Assembly (NCBI GenBank): GCA_030147645.1
Contig: JASBUY010000390.1
Location: forward strand, 1-11,936
DNA from: Aquabacter sp.
Lineage (GTDB): Bacteria > Pseudomonadota > Alphaproteobacteria > Rhizobiales > Xanthobacteraceae
Length of the DNA: 11,936 nucleotides
Direction of reading: 5' to 3'
Shown in pieces: positions 7,250-11,936 of this stretch. Numbering within the stretch: the stretch's first letter is position 1; every line of letters starts with the position of its first letter. Under the pieces are notes generated by a model, which was given only the letters and a program-made list of their open reading frames with translations, made no database searches and was not told the DNA's origin. The position numbers were made by a program, and so were the translations under genes.

Positions 7250-8712
7250 AGCACGATGTCCCCGCTCGCAAGGCCATAGGCGGCCACGAGTGCGGCCAGA
7301 AGGATGAGCGCCGCCGCCACGGCCTCGCGCGCGCTGAACAGGGCGCCGTGCTGCTCGCGGCGGACCATAATGAACAGCGCCGTGCCGGGCGCAAACAGCA
7401 GCGAGGAGAGGAGAAGCAGCTTCAGCCCGCCGGCATAGATGAGGCCGGCGGCGCAGAAGGTGGCGATGCCCGCGCGTACAAGGTCGAGGCGGCGGGCCTG
7501 CGCCTGTCCCTCATAGCTCGCGCCGCTCCAGGCCAAAGAGAGGCCGAAGGCGGCGACGAAGAGATAGGGAATGAGGGCGGTGGCGCTGGTGAGGTCCACG
7601 AAAAAGCGGAAGGCGGATTCCGCGAACAGGATCAGCAGCAGGAAGAGTTGCGCGGCGAGTGTGCTCGCCCAGATGGCCGGGGCGGGCGCCCCATTGCGGT
7701 TTTCGCCCGCCAAGAGGCGCGGCATGGTGCCGTGCTTGGCCGCGCTATAGAGGACTTCGGCGGCGAGCAGGGACCAGGCGAGGAACGCGCCGAGCACCGA
7801 TACGAGGACGCCGAGGCTCACAAAGGCGGTTCCGGCATCGCCGATCACGGCCGAGAGCACGCCCGCGACGGACGGATTGTGCAGTTGCGCCAGCTCCGCG
7901 CGCGGCATCACCCCATAGGAGAGCACCGTTACCAGCACGAACAGGCTCAGCACGCCGAGAAAGCCCAGTACGGTGGCGCGTCCCACATCCTCGCGGCGCC
8001 GCGCGAGGCGCGAATAGACGCTCGCGCCCTCGATGCCGAGAAAGACGAACACCACCACCAGCATGGTCTGGCGTACCTGTTCGAGAATGGCGGAGAGCGA
8101 GGGCGTCGCGCCTCCAAAGAAGTTCGCCTCCAGAAGCTCGGGCCGGATGGCGACGGCGACGATGACGAGGAAGGCGGCGAGCGGCAGGAGCTTGGCCACG
8201 GTGACGATGGTGTTGATGGCCGCCGCTTCCTTAACGCCGCGCAGGAGCAGGACATGGAAGGTCCACAGCAGCGCCGAGGCGCCCGCGAGCGCCGGCAGCG
8301 TATCCCCGTCGCCGAACATGGGCACGTAGCTGCCCAGCGTTGACATGACCAGCACCAGGAAGGCGACATTGCCGAGCACCGCGCTCGCCCAATAGCTGAG
8401 CGCCGCGATGAAACCGGCATAGGGGCCAAAGCCCGCTTGGGCATAGGCATAGATGCCGGCATCGATATCGGGCCGCCGCAGAGCCAAGGCCTGGAACACG
8501 AAGGCGAGCATGAGCATGCCCGTGCCCACGAGGCCCCAGGCGATGAGGGCGCCCAGAATGCCGGTGGCCGCGCCGAAGGCCTGGGGCAGGGAGAAGATGC
8601 CCCCGCCCACCATGGAGCCCACCACGAGACAGGCAAGGGCGGCGAGCGAGAGGGTTCCTGCCTGCGGACCGCCGGGGGAAGGGGGGGCGCCCGCGGGCGA
8701 AGGTTGGCTCAT
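7246..8712 (-). CDS. APC-superfamily basic amino acid/polyamine antiporter, ArcD-like
   Basis: 488-residue inner-membrane protein with about 12 predicted hydrophobic segments. The first helix carries the APC signature VGSMVGGGIFSLP. The following segments (LMLAFVFQALALRRPDID, GIYAYAQAGFGPYAGF, YWASAVLGNVAF and LLLRGVKEAAAIN) closely resemble arginine/ornithine and lysine-type exchangers of the ArcD/YdgI branch. This likeness is from memory of the family; exact substrate cannot be read off. The ATG at 8712 has only a weak GACGGGA upstream and lies 52 nt after the synthetase stop, with a strong hairpin between. It overlaps the PPTase by 4 bp. Likely role: importing or exchanging the monomer used by the synthetase, or exporting a by-product. 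A stand-alone catabolic antiporter is possible but fits the operon less well. Confidence 0.88.
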   Translation of the reverse strand: MSQPSPAGAPPSPGGPQAGTLSLAALACLVVGSMVGGGIFSLPQAFGAATGILGALIAWGLVGTGMLMLAFVFQALALRRPDIDAGIYAYAQAGFGPYAGFIAALSYWASAVLGNVAFLVLVMSTLGSYVPMFGDGDTLPALAGASALLWTFHVLLLRGVKEAAAINTIVTVAKLLPLAAFLVIVAVAIRPELLEANFFGGATPSLSAILEQVRQTMLVVVFVFLGIEGASVYSRLARRREDVGRATVLGFLGVLSLFVLVTVLSYGVMPRAELAQLHNPSVAGVLSAVIGDAGTAFVSLGVLVSVLGAFLAWSLLAAEVLYSAAKHGTMPRLLAGENRNGAPAPAIWASTLAAQLFLLLILFAESAFRFFVDLTSATALIPYLFVAAFGLSLAWSGASYEGQAQARRLDLVRAGIATFCAAGLIYAGGLKLLLLSSLLFAPGTALFIMVRREQHGALFSAREAVAAALILLAALVAAYGLASGDIVL

Positions 8713-8731
8713 GGGTCCCGTCTCGGATCGT

Positions 8732-8755
8732 CCGGCGCGCGCCGCCGCGCGCCGG
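8732..8755 (-). other. GC-rich intercistronic hairpin between synthetase and antiporter
   Basis: A perfect 10-bp G/C-only stem (8732-8741 with 8746-8755) with a 4-nt loop lies in the 52-nt gap. It starts 9 nt after the synthetase stop and ends 19 nt before the antiporter ATG. No T-tract follows, so it is unlikely to terminate transcription. It may instead block 3' exonucleases or tune relative expression in the operon. Confidence 0.5.
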
Positions 8756-8764
8756 GATGCGGGG

Positions 8765-11700
8765 TCAGTGGGGCTGCGCGGGGGCGCCGGCCCAGCGGGT
8801 ATGGGGCGGGATCGCCTCGCCCTTCATGACGATGGTGAGCACGCCCAGCTCGGCATAATCCCCGACCTTGGTGTCGTAGAGCACGGTGGTCAGCGCGCCG
8901 ATGGACACGCCCTTGCCGATATCGATGCGACCGATCTTCATGACCCGGTCCTCGAACAGATGGGTCTGGAGATTGGACGTGGCGTTGATGCTGGCAAAAT
9001 CGCCGATGGACACGCAGTCGAACTCGGTGATGTCCGTGCTGTCCATGAACACGCCCTCGCCGATCTTCGCGCCGAACAGGCGCAGCGCCCAGGGCAGCAT
9101 GGGGGTGCCGCGGAACGCATCCAGCAGGATCTTGCCGGCGGTGCCCCAATCGCGCGTGGTCATGGCCTCGGTGCGCAGCGCCCACCAGGACCACAGGCCG
9201 TGATTGCCGGGCTTGTAGGTGCCCATGACCAGCCACTTGATGGCGAGCACGATGCTGGCCAGCACGAAGGAGCAGGCGATGCAGGCGGCGATGAAGGTGG
9301 GGATGAATTCGCCCCAGCTTTCCGCCGCTTCCAGCGCCGGGAAGAGCACATAGTCGGCGGTCACCGTGCCCACCAGGATGAACAGCATGGTGGGGAGCGA
9401 AGCGGCGAACAATTCGAACACCGCGCGCAGCGCGCGCCGCCAGAAGGGCGGGCGGAAGGTCTGGTTGACGTCCGCATTGTCGAACCGCTGGCGGCCGGGC
9501 AGGCGGATGGGCGGGCTGCCGAAGCGGGTCTCGCCGGGCAGCATGGGCTCGTTGGCGGGCGGCTTGGACTTGATGCCGATCAGCGCGCCGTCCGGGATGG
9601 TGGCCCCGGGCGGCAGCACGGAATCGTTGCCGATGAAGGACTGGTTGCCGACCCGCACGGTCTTGGTGGTCATCCAGCCGCGCCGCACGTCTTCGTCGCC
9701 GAGCGTCACCTCGTCGGCGACGAAGCACTTCTCGCCCACTTCGATGGTGTCGTAGCGGCCCGCGAAATTGGTCGCGATCTCCGTGTCGCGGCCGATCTTG
9801 GCGCCCATCAGGCGATACCAGGAGCGCATATAGATGGTGGAGAAGAGCGAGGAGAGGCTTTCCAGCATCACCTCGGCCGCGAGCGCCACGGTCCATTTGC
9901 GCATGTAGAAGCCTGAATGGATCGAGCAGGTGCCCGCCGGCGAACTGGGCAGGACGATCCAGCGGATCGCGGTCACCAGCATCACCGTGCCGAACATCAT
10001 GATCATGGCGGTGGGCCAGGCCAGGATGGGCAGATACCACTGGAAGCCGGTCAGTTGCTGGAACACGTCGTCATAGCGGTCGAAGACGTAAAAGGCCGGG
10101 AAGATGGGCAAAAGGCTGATGGCCGGCATGGCGATCAGCAGCACCGCATAATAGAGCGACTGGAGCGCCTGGATGTGCGGGGCGGGCTCCGGCGCATAGT
10201 CAGGCCAGGAGGCGGGATTGACGTGTCCCACCTTGGCGCCGGGTGAGCCGTCCCACAATTCATAGGCCGGGACGCGGGCACCGGGCAGCAGAGCGGTGAG
10301 GTCGGCAAGTTCCGCGCCTTCGCCGATTTCCGTGTCATGGGCGAGGGCGCACGAGGTGCCGATATAGGCGTCCTTGCCGATCACGACGCGGCCGATCACC
10401 AGTTCGTTGCCGATTACCTCGGCATTGCCGATGCTCACCTTGGCGCCGATGGTCACGTCGTCGCCGATTTCCATGAGGTCGAGCGCGCCGGCATGCAGGC
10501 CGCTGATGGTCACGCGCTTGCCGACCTTGGCGCCCAGCAGGCGCATGGTAGCGGGCGCGAGCGGCGTGCCCTGCATGAGACCGAGATGGGTGAATTCGAT
10601 CAACTGGCGGGCCAGCCACCAGCGGAAGAAATAGAAGCCCCAGACCGGATAGCGGCCCGGCGTCGCGCGCCAGAGCACGATGCGCTTGCCCACAATGCCG
10701 AGAATGCTGATGCCGAGCGTCACCAGCATGTAGACGCCCATGAGCTGAACAACTTCGTACCAGTGGATGACATCGTCCACCGAGATCATCTCATAGGTGA
10801 CGTAGATGGTCAGCCAGGGTCCGGTGAGGGCGAGGAGCAGCAACGGCGCGCAGCACAGTTGCGCGATGCCGCAGATCACCCGCCGCGCCATGGGCGGCGG
10901 GGTGAAGGAGAGATCGAGCACCTTGCGCGGGCCGCTGGCCTTCTCGCGCTCCTCCAGCTTGGCCGCGATGGCGCGCAGCGTGCGCAGGCTGTAGAGGTCC
11001 TCCAGCGTGATGCTGGGCAGGCTCGGATTCTGGCGCACCGTGGCGAGGAAGGTGGCGGCCAGCAGCGAATGTCCGCCGAGATCGGCGAAGAAGTCAGCCT
11101 CGAAGGGGATCGCCTGACCGGGGAACAGCGGCTTTGCGGCGGCAAGCAGCGCCGCCTCGATGGGCGTTGACGCCTCTTCCTGCTCCTCGGCTTCGGCCGG
11201 CGCGCTGAGCGGGGCGACTTTGAGCGCCTTGCGGTCCGCCTTGCCCGAGGTGAGGCGCGGCAGAACCGCCATCTCCTCGAAATGGGAGGGGACCATGTAG
11301 GGCGGCAGCGTCGCCTTTAGCGCCGTGCGCACCGCCATCCGGTCGAACGGCATGCCGGCTTCCGGCACCACGAAGGCGACAAGGCGGTCGATGCCGTCAT
11401 CCTTGCGCAGGACGACGGTCGCCTGCGCGATGCCGGGCAGGTCCGACATGCGGGCTTCGATCTCGCCGAGTTCCATGCGGAAGCCACGCAGCTTCACCTG
11501 GTCGTCGATGCGGCCATGGAACAGGATGCGCCCATCCTCGGTCACGCTCACCGCGTCGCCGGAGCGGTAAAGCACGGGATCGAGCCCGTCGCCGGCGAAC
11601 GGATTGGCGATGAATTTCTCGGCCGAAAGCTCGGGGCGCTTGAGATAGCCGCGCGCGACGCCCGGCCCGCCGATGAGCAGTTCGCCCTCGGCGCCGGGGC

Positions 11701-11936
11701 CGAGCAGCTGCATCTGCTCGTCCACCACGTAGCAGGTGTAGTTCGGGATCGGGCGGCCGATGGTCACCGGTCCGTCCATGGTCACCTCGTCCACGGTGGC
11801 GACGACCGTGGCTTCCGTGGGGCCGTAGGAATTGAAGACGACGCGTCCCGGCTTGCACCAGCGCGCCTTCACGGAAGGCGGGCAGGCCTCGCCGCCGAGA
11901 ATGATGGCGCGAAGCGAGGGAATGTCCTGCGGCATC
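8765..11936 (-). CDS. Pls/PosA-family nonribosomal peptide synthetase (poly-amino acid synthetase-like), 5' truncated by window
   Basis: 1056 residues are visible; the N-terminal part of the adenylation domain is off-window, and the ATG at 11935 is internal. Numbering is from that Met. Adenylation motifs in order are GGEACPP (14-20), NSYGPTEAT (35-43), GELLIGGPGVARGYL, YRSGD, GRIDDQVKLRGFR and the A10 lysine Lys232 (SGKADRKAL). A carrier domain follows with pantetheine Ser290 (DLGGHSL). After it come three units, each a pair of membrane helices (~350-425, 585-660, 835-903) and a hexapeptide left-handed beta-helix (~463-565, 707-788, 950-1056). Each helix opens with a GAK(V/I)G motif. No HHxxxDG condensation motif or thioesterase is seen. 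This is the layout of Streptomyces epsilon-poly-L-lysine synthetase (A-T-six TM-three C-like domains, 1319 residues), in which a membrane enzyme iteratively polymerises one amino acid. The monomer is undetermined. First gene seen of an operon with an antiporter and a PPTase. Confidence 0.9.
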   Translation of the reverse strand, partial: MPQDIPSLRAIILGGEACPPSVKARWCKPGRVVFNSYGPTEATVVATVDEVTMDGPVTIGRPIPNYTCYVVDEQMQLLGPGAEGELLIGGPGVARGYLKRPELSAEKFIANPFAGDGLDPVLYRSGDAVSVTEDGRILFHGRIDDQVKLRGFRMELGEIEARMSDLPGIAQATVVLRKDDGIDRLVAFVVPEAGMPFDRMAVRTALKATLPPYMVPSHFEEMAVLPRLTSGKADRKALKVAPLSAPAEAEEQEEASTPIEAALLAAAKPLFPGQAIPFEADFFADLGGHSLLAATFLATVRQNPSLPSITLEDLYSLRTLRAIAAKLEEREKASGPRKVLDLSFTPPPMARRVICGIAQLCCAPLLLLALTGPWLTIYVTYEMISVDDVIHWYEVVQLMGVYMLVTLGISILGIVGKRIVLWRATPGRYPVWGFYFFRWWLARQLIEFTHLGLMQGTPLAPATMRLLGAKVGKRVTISGLHAGALDLMEIGDDVTIGAKVSIGNAEVIGNELVIGRVVIGKDAYIGTSCALAHDTEIGEGAELADLTALLPGARVPAYELWDGSPGAKVGHVNPASWPDYAPEPAPHIQALQSLYYAVLLIAMPAISLLPIFPAFYVFDRYDDVFQQLTGFQWYLPILAWPTAMIMMFGTVMLVTAIRWIVLPSSPAGTCSIHSGFYMRKWTVALAAEVMLESLSSLFSTIYMRSWYRLMGAKIGRDTEIATNFAGRYDTIEVGEKCFVADEVTLGDEDVRRGWMTTKTVRVGNQSFIGNDSVLPPGATIPDGALIGIKSKPPANEPMLPGETRFGSPPIRLPGRQRFDNADVNQTFRPPFWRRALRAVFELFAASLPTMLFILVGTVTADYVLFPALEAAESWGEFIPTFIAACIACSFVLASIVLAIKWLVMGTYKPGNHGLWSWWALRTEAMTTRDWGTAGKILLDAFRGTPMLPWALRLFGAKIGEGVFMDSTDITEFDCVSIGDFASINATSNLQTHLFEDRVMKIGRIDIGKGVSIGALTTVLYDTKVGDYAELGVLTIVMKGEAIPPHTRWAGAPAQPH

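Noticed and set aside
7198..9916. Long plus-strand open frames (7198-8343 and 8453-9916) opposite the antiporter and synthetase
   Set aside because: The minus strand encodes clear APC and Pls-like proteins. The plus-strand translations show only GC-driven composition and no family motifs.
8709..10040. 443-codon minus-strand frame overlapping the synthetase C-terminus
   Set aside because: It is a shifted frame of the synthetase; the in-frame product carries the three beta-helix units, while this one is Arg/His-rich and motif-free.

Overview
This GC-rich window reads like an alphaproteobacterial chromosome. The intergenic style, the 7TMR-DISM sensor kinase and the Pls/PosA-type synthetase suggest the Xanthobacter/Azorhizobium/Ancylobacter neighbourhood (Xanthobacteraceae). 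That placement is an impression from the sequence alone, not a computed one.

Layout. Left, + strand: the last ~90 residues of an autotransporter beta-barrel (1-278), then a 943-residue sedolisin (S53) peptidase with a C-terminal DUF4114 domain (326-3157), closed by a strong intrinsic terminator (3208-3238). A short convergent intergenic stretch follows. It holds a perfect 13-bp-arm palindrome (3306-3332) bracketed by imperfect direct repeats. Middle, - strand: a two-component pair, histidine kinase (4050-6161) then OmpR-type response regulator (3341-4045), only 4 nt apart. Upstream of the kinase is a gene-poor stretch of about 325 bp with an AT-rich core, the likely promoter region. Right, - strand, read from the window edge inward: a truncated Pls/PosA-family nonribosomal peptide synthetase (8765-11936, 5' end off-window), an ArcD-like basic amino acid/polyamine antiporter (7246-8712) and an Sfp-type phosphopantetheinyl transferase (6488-7249, overlapping the antiporter by 4 bp).

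How the genes fit together. The right-hand block looks like a compact operon for making a homopoly(amino acid) of the epsilon-poly-lysine type. The synthetase has an adenylation domain, a carrier domain, and three membrane-helix-plus-left-handed-beta-helix units in place of classical condensation domains. The PPTase would arm its carrier serine, and the antiporter would supply or exchange a basic amino acid monomer. No product can be assigned from the window; the antiporter family is the best clue that the monomer is Lys, Orn, Arg or a relative. The two-component system lies directly downstream on the same strand and could regulate the operon, but has its own leader region and may be unrelated. 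The left-hand genes encode surface or secreted proteins. The sedolisin lacks an N-terminal signal peptide, so a C-terminal (type I) export route is inferred.

No tRNA, rRNA, CRISPR array or insertion sequence was seen.
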